From NCBI GenBank assembly GCA_022767925.1, contig JALENG010000011.1, forward strand, positions 1-33,445: a DNA stretch of 33,445 bases, in the 5' to 3' direction. This document shows positions 7,384 through 16,821 of this stretch, piece by piece (the stretch's first letter is position 1; the number at the start of each line of letters is the position of its first letter). Both the position numbers and the translations under genes were made by a program. This DNA comes from Clostridia bacterium. Lineage in GTDB: Bacteria > Bacillota > Clostridia > Oscillospirales > Acutalibacteraceae. A model generated the notes under the pieces. It worked only from the letters and a program-made list of their open reading frames with translations. It had not been told where the DNA came from and searched no databases.

Positions 7384-8007
7384 ATGCCTACGATTTCTGT
7401 ATTTGATATGAACGGCAAGGAGATCGAAAAGATCGAACTGGCTGAATCCGTTTTCGGGATCGAGCCCAATGTGGCCGTTATGAACGACGTGGTGAAGAAC
7501 ATTCTCGCCAACCGCCGTCAGGGCACGCAGTCCGCTCTGACCCGTGCGGAAGTTTCCGGTGGCGGCAAGAAGCCCTGGAGACAGAAGGGAACCGGCCACG
7601 CCCGTCAGGGCAGCACCCGCGCTCCCCAGTGGACGCACGGCGGCGTTGCCTTCGCTCCGAAGCCCCGCTGCTACAGCTATACGCTGAACAAAAAGGTAAA
7701 GCGTCTGGCTATGAAGAGCGCGCTCTCCAGCAAGGTGAAGGACGGCCAGATGGTTGTCATCGACAGCATTGTGACCGAAGAGTACAAGACCAAAACCATT
7801 GTCAATATGCTCAAGGCCGTGGGTGCCGACAAAAAGGCCCTGATCGTGCTGCCCGAGGTTGACAAGAAGGTCATCGGTTCGGCTGCCAATATCCCGGGTG
7901 TGAAAACCACCCAGGTCAATACTCTGAACGTGTACGACATTCTGGGCGCTGATATGTTCATCGTCGCGAAGGGTGCCGTGGCACAGATCGAGGAGGTATT
8001 CGCATAA
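7384..8007 (+). CDS. rplD: 50S ribosomal protein L4
   Basis: The 207-residue protein has the L4 fold with the exit-tunnel loop KPWRQKGTGHARQGS at about residues 63-77, where macrolide-resistance changes occur in other bacteria. In E. coli L4 represses the S10 operon by causing termination in its leader. Here a leader terminator exists, but whether L4 is the ligand is unknown. The stop TAA shares its last base with the rplW ATG, so the two are translationally coupled. Confidence 0.98.
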   Translation: MPTISVFDMNGKEIEKIELAESVFGIEPNVAVMNDVVKNILANRRQGTQSALTRAEVSGGGKKPWRQKGTGHARQGSTRAPQWTHGGVAFAPKPRCYSYTLNKKVKRLAMKSALSSKVKDGQMVVIDSIVTEEYKTKTIVNMLKAVGADKKALIVLPEVDKKVIGSAANIPGVKTTQVNTLNVYDILGADMFIVAKGAVAQIEEVFA

Positions 8008-8297
8008 TGACCGCACAGGAAATCATCGTCCGCCCCGTGATCACGGAAAAGTCCATGGCCGGCGTCGGCGAAAAGAAATATACCTTCGAAGTGGCCCCCT
8101 CCGCCGGCAAGATTGAAATTGCCAAGGCTGTGGAAGAGCTGTTTGGTGTAAAGGTAAAGAAGGTCAACACTCTGCATGTACGCGGCCGCCTGCGCCGCCA
8201 GGGCCGTTTCGAGGGCTATACCAAGAGCTGGAAGAAAGCCATCGTAACGCTGACCGAAGAGAGTAAGACCATCGAATTCTTCGAGTCCATGGTTTAA
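8007..8297 (+). CDS. rplW: 50S ribosomal protein L23
   Basis: The 96-residue protein shows the L23 pattern IVRPVITEKSM near the start and FGVKVKKVNTLHVRG in the middle. L23 lines the tunnel exit and is the docking site for trigger factor and SRP. Its start overlaps the rplD stop by one base (TAATG). An 86-nt gap follows before rplB, unusually long for this operon, and can form a hairpin. Confidence 0.98.
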   Translation: MTAQEIIVRPVITEKSMAGVGEKKYTFEVAPSAGKIEIAKAVEELFGVKVKKVNTLHVRGRLRRQGRFEGYTKSWKKAIVTLTEESKTIEFFESMV

Positions 8298-8323
8298 TTG
8301 CCGGGAGTTTTTTCGAAGAGGCA

Positions 8324-8364
8324 AATATGGGAAGGCACGGCAAGCTTCCCGCAAAGCCATATTC
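8324..8364 (+). other. Possible hairpin in the rplW-rplB gap
   Basis: GGGAAG (8329-8334) pairs with CTTCCC (8345-8350). An outer AATAT/ATATT helix can close it across an eight-base internal loop on the 3' side. The rplB ribosome-binding site (GAGGAG, about 8367) lies just beyond. No T run follows, so it is not a terminator; it may affect rplB translation or mRNA processing. Confidence 0.35.
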
Positions 8365-8383
8365 ATGAGGAGTGTGAAACCGA

Positions 8384-9217
8384 ATGCCGATTATTACCTA
8401 TAAACCCACCTCGGCAGCGAGAAGAAACATGTCCGTTACGGATTATTCCTCTCTCTCCAAGAAGGGTCCTGAAAAGAGCCTGCTGGCTTCTCTGAAGCAC
8501 AAGGCCGGCCGCAACAGCTACGGCCGCATCACCGTCCGCCATCGCGGCGGCGGCAACCGCACCAAGTACCGCATTATCGACTTCAAGCGCCAGAAGCATG
8601 ACATGGCCGCGACGGTACAGACCATTGAATACGATCCCAACCGTTCCGCTTTCATCGCCCTCGTTCAGTATGAGGACGGCGAAAAGAGATATATCATCGC
8701 TCCCCACGGCCTGAAGGTTGGCGACGTTGTTTACTCCGGCGCCAACGCCGATATCAAGCCCGGCAACGCCCTGCCGCTGAAGAACATCCCGGTCGGTACC
8801 TTCGTCCACAATGTGGAGCTGTATGCCGGCAAGGGTGCCCAGCTGGCCCGTTCCGCCGGTATCATGGCCCAGCTGATGGCCAAGGAGAACGGCATGGCCC
8901 TGCTGCGTCTGCCCTCCGGCGAGCTGCGCAACGTATCGGAAAACTGCATGGCCACCATCGGCCAGGTCAGCAATATCGACCATGAGAACGTGAAGATCGG
9001 CAAGGCCGGTCGGAAGCGTCACATGGGCTGGAGACCGACGGTCCGCGGTTCCGTTATGAACCCGAACGACCACCCGCACGGCGGCGGCGAAGGCAAATCG
9101 CCCATCGGTCATCCCGGACCTGTCACCCCCTGGGGTAAGCCTGCGCTGGGTTATAAGACCCGCAAGCCTCACAACCAGAGCGACAAGTTCATCGTGAGAA
9201 GAAGAAACGGCAAATAA
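8384..9217 (+). CDS. rplB: 50S ribosomal protein L2
   Basis: The 277-residue protein is a full-length L2. It has the RNA-binding core including [18 protein letters not shown] and the C-terminal block [17 protein letters not shown], which contains the His close to the peptidyl-transferase centre. L2 is needed for subunit joining and peptide-bond formation. The ATG follows GAGGAG at about 11 bases. rpsS starts 25 nt downstream. Confidence 0.98.
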   Translation: MPIITYKPTSAARRNMSVTDYSSLSKKGPEKSLLASLKHKAGRNSYGRITVRHRGGGNRTKYRIIDFKRQKHDMAATVQTIEYDPNRSAFIALVQYEDGEKRYIIAPHGLKVGDVVYSGANADIKPGNALPLKNIPVGTFVHNVELYAGKGAQLARSAGIMAQLMAKENGMALLRLPSGELRNVSENCMATIGQVSNIDHENVKIGKAGRKRHMGWRPTVRGSVMNPNDHPHGGGEGKSPIGHPGPVTPWGKPALGYKTRKPHNQSDKFIVRRRNGK

Positions 9218-9242
9218 GCTGTGCGAAAGGAGCTTGTAAGGA

Positions 9243-9518
9243 ATGAGCAGAAGCGTTAAAAAGGGTCCTTATGTACAGCCTGTGCTGCTGAAAAGGATTC
9301 AGGAAATGAATGCGGCCGGTGAAAAGAAGATCGTTAAGACCTGGAGCAGAGCCTCCATCATTTTCCCGGATTTCGTCGGGCACACCATTGCTGTGCATGA
9401 CGGCCGCAAGCACGTTCCGGTATATGTAACCGAGGATATGGTTGGCCACAAGCTGGGCGAGTTCGCCCCCACCCGTACCTTCCGGGGACATGCCGGCGGT
9501 AAGACCACCGGTAAATAA
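9243..9518 (+). CDS. rpsS: 30S ribosomal protein S19
   Basis: The 91-residue protein begins [19 protein letters not shown] and contains [20 protein letters not shown], both typical of S19. S19 sits in the 30S head next to S13 and contacts the 50S subunit. AAGGAG precedes the ATG, and rplV follows after 16 nt. Confidence 0.98.
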   Translation: MSRSVKKGPYVQPVLLKRIQEMNAAGEKKIVKTWSRASIIFPDFVGHTIAVHDGRKHVPVYVTEDMVGHKLGEFAPTRTFRGHAGGKTTGK

Positions 9519-9534
9519 GCCGAAAGGAGTGTAA

Positions 9535-9876
9535 ATGGATATGGAAGCAAGGGCAACTCTGAGATACGCCCGCATTTCGCCGCGTAAGGTACAGATCGTC
9601 CTCGATCTGATCCGCAATAAGCCGGCCGATATGGCGATGGCCATTCTGAAGCACACCCCCAAGGCTGTGTGCGAAGATCTGGAAAAGCTGTTGAAGTCTG
9701 CCATGGCAAATGCTGAAAATAACCACAATATGGATACGACGAAGCTGTATGTAGCATCGTGCTATGCGGCACCGGGCCCCATCCTCAAGCGTATCCGTCC
9801 GAGAGCACAGGGCCGTGCGTTCCGCGTTCTGAAGAGAACGTCGCACATCACTATCGTGCTCAAAGAGAAAGACTAA
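9535..9876 (+). CDS. rplV: 50S ribosomal protein L22
   Basis: The 113-residue protein has the L22 start [17 protein letters not shown] and the tunnel-lining beta-hairpin [16 protein letters not shown] at about residues 81-96. In other bacteria changes in this hairpin give macrolide resistance. The first ATG (9535) has AAGGAG at suitable spacing; a second in-frame ATG two codons later is possible. rpsC follows after 18 nt. Confidence 0.98.
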   Translation: MDMEARATLRYARISPRKVQIVLDLIRNKPADMAMAILKHTPKAVCEDLEKLLKSAMANAENNHNMDTTKLYVASCYAAPGPILKRIRPRAQGRAFRVLKRTSHITIVLKEKD

Positions 9877-9894
9877 GCGAAGAGGAGGTACACT

Positions 9895-10560
9895 ATGGGC
9901 CAGAAAGTCAATCCCCACGGACTCCGTGTGGGCGTTATCAAAAATTGGGATTCCCGCTGGTATGCCAGAAAAGATGTTTTTGGCGATACTCTGGTGGAAG
10001 ACTATAACCTGCGTAAAGATCTGAAGAAGCAGCTGGCCGCTGCCGGTGTTCCGAAGATCGAGATCGAGCGCGACGCCAGCCGCGTCCGCATTCACATCCA
10101 TTGCGCCAAGCCGGGCATCGTTATCGGCAAGGGCGGCAGTGAGATCGAAAAGCTCCGCGTTCAGCTGGAGAAGAGACTGGGCAAGCCTGTGAACATCAAC
10201 ATCGTGGAAGTTCGCCAGCCCGACCTCAACGCTCAGCTGGTCGCCGAGAATATTGCACAGCAGCTGGAAAAGCGTGTTTCCTTCCGCCGTGCGATGAAGC
10301 TCTGCATCGGCCGCAGCATGAAGCTGGGTGCCAAGGGTATCAAGACCCAGGTTTCCGGCCGTCTGGGCGGTGCGGAAATTGCCAGAACCGAGCAGTATCA
10401 CGACGGTACTATTCCGCTGCAGACGCTGCGCGCTGACATTGATTATGGTTTTGCCGAGGCTGCCACCACCTATGGCCGCATCGGTGTAAAAGTTTGGCTG
10501 TACAGAGGCGAAGTGCTGCATGACAGCCGTAAGCCCCGCAAGGAAGGAGGCAATAAATAA
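9895..10560 (+). CDS. rpsC: 30S ribosomal protein S3
   Basis: The 221-residue protein begins [15 protein letters not shown]. It has a type II KH domain with [15 protein letters not shown] at about residues 77-91 and the C-terminal S3 domain with [15 protein letters not shown]3 forms part of the mRNA entry channel with S4 and S5. GAGGAGG lies upstream. The stop TAA shares its last base with the rplP ATG. Confidence 0.98.
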   Translation: MGQKVNPHGLRVGVIKNWDSRWYARKDVFGDTLVEDYNLRKDLKKQLAAAGVPKIEIERDASRVRIHIHCAKPGIVIGKGGSEIEKLRVQLEKRLGKPVNINIVEVRQPDLNAQLVAENIAQQLEKRVSFRRAMKLCIGRSMKLGAKGIKTQVSGRLGGAEIARTEQYHDGTIPLQTLRADIDYGFAEAATTYGRIGVKVWLYRGEVLHDSRKPRKEGGNK

Positions 10561-10982
10561 TGTTGCTGCCTAAGAGAGTGAAATACCGCAGAGTGCATCG
10601 CGGCCGTATGACCGGTAAGGCGCTGCGCGGCAATACTGTCACTTACGGTGATTTCGGCCTGCAGGCCCTCGATCCCGCGTGGATCACCTCCAATCAGATC
10701 GAGGCCGCCCGTGTCGCCATGACCCGTTACTGCAAGCGTTTCGGTAAGGTCTGGATCAAGATCTTCCCCGACAAACCCATCACCGAGAAGCCCGCTGAAA
10801 CCCGCATGGGTTCCGGTAAAGGTTCTCCCGAGTACTGGGTGGCCGTGGTAAAGCCCGGCCGTGTTATGTTCGAAATCGGCGGTGTGCCGGAGGAGACGGC
10901 CCGCGAGGCCCTGCGCCTGGCCGCCAACAAGCTGCCGATCAGATGCAAATTCGTGAAGAAAGAAACGGGGTGTGAGCAGTAA
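10560..10982 (+). CDS. rplP: 50S ribosomal protein L16
   Basis: The 140-residue protein starts [19 protein letters not shown] and contains [19 protein letters not shown], both diagnostic of L16. L16 binds 5S-proximal 23S rRNA near the A site and is needed late in 50S assembly. The gene overlaps rpsC at its start and rpmC at its end by one base each (TAATG), so three genes are coupled. Confidence 0.98.
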   Translation: MLLPKRVKYRRVHRGRMTGKALRGNTVTYGDFGLQALDPAWITSNQIEAARVAMTRYCKRFGKVWIKIFPDKPITEKPAETRMGSGKGSPEYWVAVVKPGRVMFEIGGVPEETAREALRLAANKLPIRCKFVKKETGCEQ

Positions 10983-11182
10983 TGAAAGCCGCTGAAATCA
11001 GACAAATGACGACGGAAGAGCTTTCCGCAAAGCTGAAGGACCTGACTGCCGAGCTCTTCAACCTGCGTTTCCAGCTTGCCATCAACCAGCTCGATAACCC
11101 GATGCGCATTACCGCTGTGAAAAAAGACATCGCCCGTGTGAAGACCGTTCTCCGTGAGAATGAGTCCGGCGTGAACGCATAA
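10982..11182 (+). CDS. rpmC: 50S ribosomal protein L29
   Basis: The 66-residue all-helical protein carries the L29 signature, with [20 protein letters not shown] and the tail [15 protein letters not shown]29 sits at the tunnel exit beside L23. The start overlaps the rplP stop. rpsQ follows after 20 nt with its own GGGAGG site. Confidence 0.97.
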   Translation: MKAAEIRQMTTEELSAKLKDLTAELFNLRFQLAINQLDNPMRITAVKKDIARVKTVLRENESGVNA

Positions 11183-11202
11183 GGAAAGGGAGGGTACAAG
11201 CT

Positions 11203-11460
11203 GTGAGCGACAGAAACATGAGAAAAACCACGGTTGGCCGCGTGGTCAGCGATAAGATGGATAAAACCATCGTCCTGGCTATCGAGGACAGCGTAAAGCA
11301 TCCGCTTTACAAAAAAGTCATCAAGCGTACCGTTCGGCTGAAGGCACACGATGAGAATAACGAGTGCCGCGTAGGTGACCGCGTTCGCGTGATGGAGACC
11401 CGCCCTCTTTCGAAAGACAAGAGATGGAGAGTCGTCGAGATCGTAGAGAAGGCCAAATAA
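11203..11460 (+). CDS. rpsQ: 30S ribosomal protein S17
   Basis: The 85-residue OB-fold protein shows [19 protein letters not shown] and [16 protein letters not shown], typical of S17, a primary 16S-binding protein. The start is GTG at 11203, set by the upstream GGGAGG. A 55-nt gap with a neat hairpin separates it from rplN, the boundary between the S10 and spc groups. Confidence 0.97.
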   Translation: MSDRNMRKTTVGRVVSDKMDKTIVLAIEDSVKHPLYKKVIKRTVRLKAHDENNECRVGDRVRVMETRPLSKDKRWRVVEIVEKAK

Positions 11461-11476
11461 GTTAGGGCCGCTTGTG

Positions 11477-11494
11477 AAAGCCAGCTTTGGCTTT
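11477..11494 (+). other. Seven-bp hairpin directly before the rplN ribosome-binding site
   Basis: AAAGCCA (11477-11483) pairs perfectly with TGGCTTT (11488-11494) around the loop GCTT. AAGGAGG follows at about 11501. There is no T run, so it is more likely a processing or translational element than a terminator. Confidence 0.5.
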
Positions 11495-11515
11495 GAATAG
11501 AAGGAGGAACTCACT

Positions 11516-11884
11516 GTGATTCAACAGCAGACTTACCTCAAAGTGGCCGACAACACCGGCGCGAAGGAGCTTATGTGCATCCGCGTGCTGGGCGGTACCG
11601 GCCGGAGGTACGCCAATATCGGCGACGTCGTGGTTGCTTCGGTTAAAAAAGCAGCACCCGGCGGCGTGGTAAAGAAGGGCGACGTAGTGAAAGCGGTTAT
11701 TGTCCGCTCGGCTACCGGTGTTCGCCGCGATGACGGAACCTATATCCGTTTTGATGAGAATGCAGCCGTTATTATCCGTGATGACAAGAGCCCCAGAGGC
11801 ACCCGTATCTTTGGGCCGGTCGCACGTGAGCTGCGTGAGAAAGATTATATGAAGATCCTGAGCCTGGCTCCGGAAGTGCTGTAA
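11516..11884 (+). CDS. rplN: 50S ribosomal protein L14
   Basis: The 122-residue protein is a full-length L14: [18 protein letters not shown] at the start and [18 protein letters not shown] near the end. L14 lies at the subunit interface and contacts 16S helix 14. The start is GTG at 11516, after AAGGAGG. rplX begins 13 nt after the stop. Confidence 0.98.
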   Translation: MIQQQTYLKVADNTGAKELMCIRVLGGTGRRYANIGDVVVASVKKAAPGGVVKKGDVVKAVIVRSATGVRRDDGTYIRFDENAAVIIRDDKSPRGTRIFGPVARELREKDYMKILSLAPEVL

Positions 11885-11897
11885 GGAGGTGCCCAAT

Positions 11898-12215
11898 ATG
11901 AATCATGTTCATGTGAAGACTGGTGACACCGTTAAGATCCTCAGCGGCAACGATAAAGGCAAGCAGGGTAAGGTAATGGCTGTCAGCCCCAAAGAGGGAA
12001 AGGTCATTGTTGAGAAGCTCAACATGGTTACCAAGCACGTCAAGCCCCGCCGTATGGGCGAGACCGGCGGCATCGTAAAGGCTGAAGGCGCCATGTATGC
12101 CTGCAAGGTGCAGATCGTTTGCCCGCACTGCGGCAAAGCCACCCGCGTCGCCCACAAGATTCTTGAGGACGGCAGCAAGGAACGCATTTGCAAGAAATGC
12201 GGCGAGTCGCTGTAA
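11898..12215 (+). CDS. rplX: 50S ribosomal protein L24 with zinc-ribbon C-terminus
   Basis: The 105-residue protein has the KOW motif GDTVKILSGNDKGKQGKV and the conserved NMVTKHVKPRR segment. Its C-terminal part holds two Cys-x2-Cys pairs (CPHC and CKKC), a probable zinc ribbon that Bacillus L24 lacks. L24 starts 50S assembly. I place the start at ATG 11898: the in-frame GTG at 11889 overlaps the AAGGAGG ribosome-binding site itself. Confidence 0.96.
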   Translation: MNHVHVKTGDTVKILSGNDKGKQGKVMAVSPKEGKVIVEKLNMVTKHVKPRRMGETGGIVKAEGAMYACKVQIVCPHCGKATRVAHKILEDGSKERICKKCGESL

Positions 12216-12229
12216 GGGAGGATTGAATA

Positions 12230-12769
12230 ATGGCAAGACTGAAAGATTTCTACAAGCAGGAGGCTGCCCCCGCCCTCATGAAGAAATTCAACTATGAGAG
12301 CGTTATGCAGATCCCGAAGCTTGACAAAATTGTTGTCAATGTCGGTGCCGGCGAAGCCAAGGAAAACGCCAAGGTGATCGACACCATCAGCGCGGACCTC
12401 GCCGCCATCACCGGGCAGAAGCCCATGGTGTGCAAAGCGAAGAAGTCCGTTGCAAACTTTAAGCTGCGTGCAGGCATGAATATCGGCCTGAAGGTAACCC
12501 TGCGCGGCGAGCGTATGTACGAATTCATGGATCGTCTGTTCAACGTGGCGCTGCCCCGTGTGCGTGACTTCAGAGGAATCAATCCGAACTCCTTTGACGG
12601 CCGCGGCAACTACAACCTGGGCGTGCGCGAGCAGCTGATCTTCCCCGAAATTGATTTTGATAAGGTCGATAAGGTGCGTGGCATGGATATCTGCTTTGTC
12701 ACCACTGCCGCTACCGACGAAGAGGCCCGCGAGCTGCTCGCTCTGATGGGCGCTCCGTTTGCGAAATAA
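12230..12769 (+). CDS. rplE: 50S ribosomal protein L5
   Basis: The 179-residue protein shows the L5 pattern: [16 protein letters not shown], the [11 protein letters not shown] segment and [18 protein letters not shown]5 binds 5S rRNA and forms an intersubunit bridge with S13. GGGAGG lies before the ATG, and rpsN follows 12 nt after the stop. Confidence 0.98.
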   Translation: MARLKDFYKQEAAPALMKKFNYESVMQIPKLDKIVVNVGAGEAKENAKVIDTISADLAAITGQKPMVCKAKKSVANFKLRAGMNIGLKVTLRGERMYEFMDRLFNVALPRVRDFRGINPNSFDGRGNYNLGVREQLIFPEIDFDKVDKVRGMDICFVTTAATDEEARELLALMGAPFAK

Positions 12770-12781
12770 GGAGGGATTGTT

Positions 12782-12967
12782 GTGGCTAAAACTGCTATGA
12801 AACTGAAGCAGCAGAGAGAACCGAAGTTCTCTTCGCGTCATTATAACAGATGCAAGATCTGCGGCCGGCCGCATGCCTATCTTCGCAAGTTCGGTATTTG
12901 CCGTATTTGCTTCCGTGAACTTGCTTACAAGGGCGAGATCCCGGGCGTGAAAAAGGCAAGCTGGTAA
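12782..12967 (+). CDS. rpsN: 30S ribosomal protein S14, zinc-binding (type Z)
   Basis: At 61 residues this is the short zinc-binding form of S14, not the 89-100-residue zinc-free form. Two Cys-x2-Cys pairs (CKIC and CRIC) flank the conserved [11 protein letters not shown] segment. S14 joins the 30S head late in assembly. The start is GTG at 12782 behind AAGGAGG. Confidence 0.97.
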   Translation: MAKTAMKLKQQREPKFSSRHYNRCKICGRPHAYLRKFGICRICFRELAYKGEIPGVKKASW

Positions 12968-12988
12968 CGAAGGACAGGAGGTAACAGC

Positions 12989-13387
12989 ATGCAGATTACA
13001 GATACCATCGCGGACCTGCTGACCCGCATCCGCAATGCAAGCAGCGCAAAACATGATACCGTTGAGATCCCCGCTTCCAATGCCAAGAAGGCCATCTGCC
13101 AGATCCTGGTGGACGAGGGCTACGTAAAGAGCTTTACCGTAACCGAAGACGGCAAGCAGGGCATGATCAAGGTTGTGCTGAAGTATGCCGAGGGCAAAAC
13201 CCCGGTGATCAAGGGCCTGCGCCGTGTGAGCAAGCCCGGCCTGCGCATTTATTCCGGCGCAGCGGATATGCCCAAGGTCATGAACGGCCTGGGTATCGCC
13301 ATCGTCTCCACTTCGAAGGGTATTATGACCGACCGCCAGGCTCGCAAAGAGAACATCGGCGGCGAAGTGCTGGCGTTTGTCTGGTAA
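12989..13387 (+). CDS. rpsH: 30S ribosomal protein S8
   Basis: The 132-residue protein begins [18 protein letters not shown] and ends in [14 protein letters not shown], both strongly conserved in S8. S8 is a primary 16S-binding protein. In E. coli it represses the spc operon at rplE; no clear mimic of its site was recognised here. AGGAGG precedes the ATG. Confidence 0.98.
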   Translation: MQITDTIADLLTRIRNASSAKHDTVEIPASNAKKAICQILVDEGYVKSFTVTEDGKQGMIKVVLKYAEGKTPVIKGLRRVSKPGLRIYSGAADMPKVMNGLGIAIVSTSKGIMTDRQARKENIGGEVLAFVW

Positions 13388-13405
13388 GATAAGGGAGGTG
13401 TACAC

Positions 13406-13954
13406 ATGTCTCGAATTGGAAGAAAACCCATAAATATTCCCGCCGGCGTCGAGGTAAAAATCGATGGCAGCGTTGTCACGGTAAAGGGCCCGAAGGGCAC
13501 CCTGACCCAGAAGGTCCACCCCAACATGAACGTTGCGGTGGAGGGCAACGAGATCGTCGTGACCCGCCCTGATGACGAGAAAGAAAACCGTTCGCTGCAT
13601 GGCCTGACCCGTACGCTGATCCACAACATGGTGGTCGGTGTGACGGAGGGCTATAAGAAGACGCTGGAAGTAAACGGCGTTGGCTACCGTGCCCAGAAGC
13701 AGGGCAGCAACCTGGTGATGAACCTGGGGTTCTCCCATCAGGTTATCGTAAGTGAGGTTCCCGGTATTACGATCGATGTACCGAACGCCAATACCGTTGT
13801 GATCTCTGGCCCCGATAAGCAGCAGGTTGGCCAGTTTGCGGCTGAAGTCCGCGAGAAGCGCCCGCCGGAGCCTTATAAGGGCAAGGGCATTAAGTATGAT
13901 TATGAAGTAGTCCGCCGCAAGGAAGGCAAAGCCGGTAAGGGCTCGAAGAAGTAA
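13406..13954 (+). CDS. rplF: 50S ribosomal protein L6
   Basis: The 182-residue protein has the two tandem L6 domains, starting [17 protein letters not shown] and ending with the conserved [14 protein letters not shown] block. L6 lies near the factor-binding site, and its C-terminal loop contacts 23S rRNA. GGGAGG lies upstream, and rplR follows after 14 nt. Confidence 0.98.
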   Translation: MSRIGRKPINIPAGVEVKIDGSVVTVKGPKGTLTQKVHPNMNVAVEGNEIVVTRPDDEKENRSLHGLTRTLIHNMVVGVTEGYKKTLEVNGVGYRAQKQGSNLVMNLGFSHQVIVSEVPGITIDVPNANTVVISGPDKQQVGQFAAEVREKRPPEPYKGKGIKYDYEVVRRKEGKAGKGSKK

Positions 13955-13968
13955 GGAGTGAATGACAA

Positions 13969-14328
13969 ATGGTGAATAAGGCTTCCAGTAATAAAGCCAG
14001 ACTGCACCGCCACAAGAGAGTGCGCGGTAAAATTTCGGGCACTGCTACCTGCCCCCGCCTGAATGTGTTCCGCTCCAACAAGAACATCTATGCCCAGATT
14101 ATCGACGATGTCGCAGGAGTGACGCTGTGCGCTGCTTCCACCCTGGATGCAGAATTCAGCGGAAATGGCGGTAACAAAGAGGCTGCACACAAGGTCGGCG
14201 AGCTGCTGGCCAAGCGCGCTGCCGATAAGGGAATCTCCGAGGTTGTATTTGACCGCGGCGGTTATATCTTCCACGGCCGCGTCAAAGAGCTGGCCGAAGG
14301 CGCCCGCGAGGGCGGCCTCAAGTTCTGA
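13969..14328 (+). CDS. rplR: 50S ribosomal protein L18
   Basis: The 119-residue protein carries the basic N-terminus [20 protein letters not shown] and the C-terminal [24 protein letters not shown] typical of L18 split over conserved blocks. L18 binds 5S rRNA together with L5. AAGGAG precedes the ATG, and rpsE starts 16 nt after the stop. Confidence 0.98.
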   Translation: MVNKASSNKARLHRHKRVRGKISGTATCPRLNVFRSNKNIYAQIIDDVAGVTLCAASTLDAEFSGNGGNKEAAHKVGELLAKRAADKGISEVVFDRGGYIFHGRVKELAEGAREGGLKF

Positions 14329-14344
14329 GTAAGGAGGAATACTT

Positions 14345-14842
14345 TTGGCTAGAATTGACGCTTCCGCAATGGAAATGAAAGAGCGCGTGGTTGCGATCAA
14401 CCGCGTTTCCAAAACCGTAAAGGGCGGCCGTATTTTCAAGTTCGCCGCTCTGGTAGTTGTCGGTGACGGTAACGGCACCGTGGGCTTCGGTATCGGCAAG
14501 GCCGGCGAAGTTCCGGATGCTATCCGCAAGGGCATCGAAGACGCGAAGAAGAACCTGACCAAGGTTTCGCTGCGCGGCGACACGATCCCCCATGAAGTGA
14601 TCGGCGAGTTCGGCGCCGGCCGCGTGCTGATGAAGCCCGCTGCCCCCGGTACCGGCGTTATCGCTGGCGGCGCAGTCCGTGCGGTCGTTGAGAGCGTAGG
14701 CATTAAGGACATCCGTACCAAGGCCCTGCGTTCCAACAACCCCTGCAATGTTGTGCGCGCCACGATGGCCGGTCTGCGCCAGCTGCGCAGTGCCGAAGAG
14801 GTCGCGGCCATCCGCGGCAAGTCGGTCAAAGAGATTCTGTAA
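14345..14842 (+). CDS. rpsE: 30S ribosomal protein S5
   Basis: The 165-residue protein has the S5 double-stranded-RNA-binding domain with the spectinomycin loop VSKTVKGGR at about residues 21-29. The [15 protein letters not shown] segment follows. S5 shapes the mRNA entry channel. The start is TTG at 14345, with AAGGAGG seven bases upstream, and alignment of [15 protein letters not shown] to other S5 proteins supports it. TTG is a rare start for so highly expressed a gene. Confidence 0.97.
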   Translation: MARIDASAMEMKERVVAINRVSKTVKGGRIFKFAALVVVGDGNGTVGFGIGKAGEVPDAIRKGIEDAKKNLTKVSLRGDTIPHEVIGEFGAGRVLMKPAAPGTGVIAGGAVRAVVESVGIKDIRTKALRSNNPCNVVRATMAGLRQLRSAEEVAAIRGKSVKEIL

Positions 14843-14857
14843 GGGAGGACGCAAGCA

Positions 14858-15025
14858 ATGACCATTAAGTTGATTAAAAGTCTGATTGGCTGCAAAGCGG
14901 ATCAGATCGCGACCGCCCATGCTCTCGGTCTCAAGAAGATCGGCGACTGCACCACGCAGCCCGATAATGCCCAGACACAGGGTAAGGTGGCTAAGATCTC
15001 CCACCTTGTCGAAGTAGTGAAGTAA
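14858..15025 (+). CDS. rpmD: 50S ribosomal protein L30
   Basis: This 55-residue gene reads from ATG 14858 to TAA 15023-15025. It matches L30 with IKLIKSLIGCKADQ near the start, ALGLKKIGDC in the middle and VAKISHLVEVV at the end. L30 contacts 5S and 23S rRNA. GGGAGG lies upstream, and the genes on both sides (rpsE, rplO) are the usual neighbours. Confidence 0.96.
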   Translation: MTIKLIKSLIGCKADQIATAHALGLKKIGDCTTQPDNAQTQGKVAKISHLVEVVK

Positions 15026-15044
15026 ACAAGGAGGTGCGATTGTC

Positions 15045-15485
15045 ATGAAACTGAATGAACTGACTGCGGTGGCCGGCGCTACCAAAGAGGCAAAGCGCAT
15101 TGGCCGTGGCCATGGCTCCGGCCAGGGCAAAACCGCCGGTAAGGGCCACAAGGGCCAGAAGGCCAGAGCAGGCCGCGGTATGCGCCCCAGCTTTGAAGGT
15201 GGCCAGATGCCCATGGCCCGCCGTATCCCGAAGAGAGGATTCCACAACATTTTCGCCAGCGAGATCGTTGCCGTGAATGTGGGTTCTCTGGAAAAGTTTG
15301 AAAATGGTGCGATTGTTGATGCAGAAGCCCTGGTAAAGGCCGGCATCATCAAGAATGGCTGTGACGGTGTGAAGATCCTGGCTAACGGCAAGCTGACCAA
15401 GAGCCTGACCGTCAAGGTATCTGCTTTCTCCGCCGCTGCAAAAGAGAAAATCGAGGCTGCAGGTGGGAAGGCAGAGGTGATCTAA
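15045..15485 (+). CDS. rplO: 50S ribosomal protein L15
   Basis: The 146-residue protein has the Gly/Arg-rich L15 N-terminus (RIGRGHGSGQGKTAGKGHKG) and the PKRGFHN segment, then the globular C-terminal domain. L15 is a late 50S assembly protein. AAGGAGG precedes the ATG. The secY start follows the stop with no gap. Confidence 0.98.
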   Translation: MKLNELTAVAGATKEAKRIGRGHGSGQGKTAGKGHKGQKARAGRGMRPSFEGGQMPMARRIPKRGFHNIFASEIVAVNVGSLEKFENGAIVDAEALVKAGIIKNGCDGVKILANGKLTKSLTVKVSAFSAAAKEKIEAAGGKAEVI

Positions 15486-16799
15486 GTGCTGAACACCATT
15501 AAAAATGCTTTCCGAATTCCGGATCTGCGCAAAAAGCTGCTGTTCACCCTGCTGGTGATCGTGGTCTTCCGCCTGGGATCCGTCATTCCGGTTCCGTTTT
15601 TGGATGTATCAGCGCTGTCCGCTTTGATGGCGCGTGTGGATGATACGCCGCTCGGCTATGTGAATATGCTGACCGGCGGTGCCTTTGGCAACGCAACGCT
15701 GTTTGCCATGGGCATCACCCCGTACATCAACTCCAGTATTATCATGCAGCTGCTCACGGTTGCCATTCGCCCTCTGGAGAGATTGGCCCGCGAAGGGGAA
15801 GAGGGAAGAAAGAAAATCGCTTCCATCACCCGGTATGTCACGGTAGCACTGGGGCTGATCCAGGGAACCGCCTATTATTTCTATCTGCGCAATAACGGCA
15901 TTACCGAGTATAACGACGGCCTCAGTGCCTGGTTCTCGGCTTTTGTCATTATCTTTGTGTTCACCGCCGGTACCGCACTGATGATGTGGCTGGGTGAGCA
16001 GATCAACGTAAAAGGCGTGGGGAACGGTATTTCGATCCTGCTGTTTGCCAGCATTATCGCCCGTATGCCCACCACCCTCGGCCAGGTATGGGCCTATTTC
16101 TACAATGGGTTCCTGGATCCGGGTACCTATGGCAAGTACCTCGTTCTTGCCCCGCTGTGGCTGGTCCTGTTCCTGGCGGTCATCTGGGTGATCGTCTTCA
16201 TGAACGACAGTGAGCGCCGCCTGCCGGTTCAGTATGCCAAGCGTGTCGTTGGCCGCAAGGTGTATGGCGGACAGAGCTCGCACATCCCGATCAAGGTTGC
16301 TATGAGCGGCGTTATGCCCATCATTTTCGCTTCCTCGATCCTGTCGATTCCGTCGATGGTCCAGGTGTTTATGGGCAGTCAGGCTCAGACCGGGTTCTGG
16401 GCGGCCTTCTTTGGGGCCCTGTCCTCCCGCGGCTGGCTGTACTGCATTCTTTACTTTGTCCTGATTCTTCTGTTCGCATATTTCTATATGTCCATCCAGT
16501 ATAATCCGCTGGAGATGGCCAATAATCTGCGGCAGAACAACGGTATGATCCCGGGTATCCGCCCCGGCAAGCCTACCGCTGATTTTATCGCGAAGATCCT
16601 TTCCAAGTTGACTTTGATCGGCGCTCTCTTCCTTGCGGTGGTCGCGCTGGTCCCGATTATTTACGGCAACCTGGCTGACATGAGCAATATGTCCATGGGC
16701 GGCACTTCGATCATCATTATGGTCGGCGTCGCGCTGGAGACGGTCAAGCAGCTGGAGAGCCAGATGATGATGCGCCATTATAAAGGCTTTTTGGATTGA
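15486..16799 (+). CDS. secY: Protein translocase subunit SecY
   Basis: The 437-residue integral membrane protein has ten hydrophobic segments and the SecY order of motifs: FRIPDLRKKLLFT at the N-terminus, LGITPYINSSIIMQLL-like plug region (here GITPYINSSIIMQLL), and YYQFAY-type IQYNPLEMANNLR near the end. SecY forms the protein-conducting channel with SecE and SecG and works with SecA and the ribosome. The start is GTG at 15486, directly behind the rplO stop, with AGGTGA-type pairing inside the end of rplO. adk follows after 22 nt. Confidence 0.97.
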   Translation: MLNTIKNAFRIPDLRKKLLFTLLVIVVFRLGSVIPVPFLDVSALSALMARVDDTPLGYVNMLTGGAFGNATLFAMGITPYINSSIIMQLLTVAIRPLERLAREGEEGRKKIASITRYVTVALGLIQGTAYYFYLRNNGITEYNDGLSAWFSAFVIIFVFTAGTALMMWLGEQINVKGVGNGISILLFASIIARMPTTLGQVWAYFYNGFLDPGTYGKYLVLAPLWLVLFLAVIWVIVFMNDSERRLPVQYAKRVVGRKVYGGQSSHIPIKVAMSGVMPIIFASSILSIPSMVQVFMGSQAQTGFWAAFFGALSSRGWLYCILYFVLILLFAYFYMSIQYNPLEMANNLRQNNGMIPGIRPGKPTADFIAKILSKLTLIGALFLAVVALVPIIYGNLADMSNMSMGGTSIIIMVGVALETVKQLESQMMMRHYKGFLD

Positions 16800-16821
16800 T
16801 TCTTGAAGGAGGAATGCAATA

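Noticed and set aside
11889..11897. GTG start for rplX
   Set aside because: The codon overlaps the ribosome-binding site; ATG 11898 has correct spacing and fits the L24 N-terminus.
11909..13738. A 609-codon minus-strand frame opposite rplX to rplF
   Set aside because: It runs across five ribosomal protein genes and their gaps; it is a shadow of their codon pattern.
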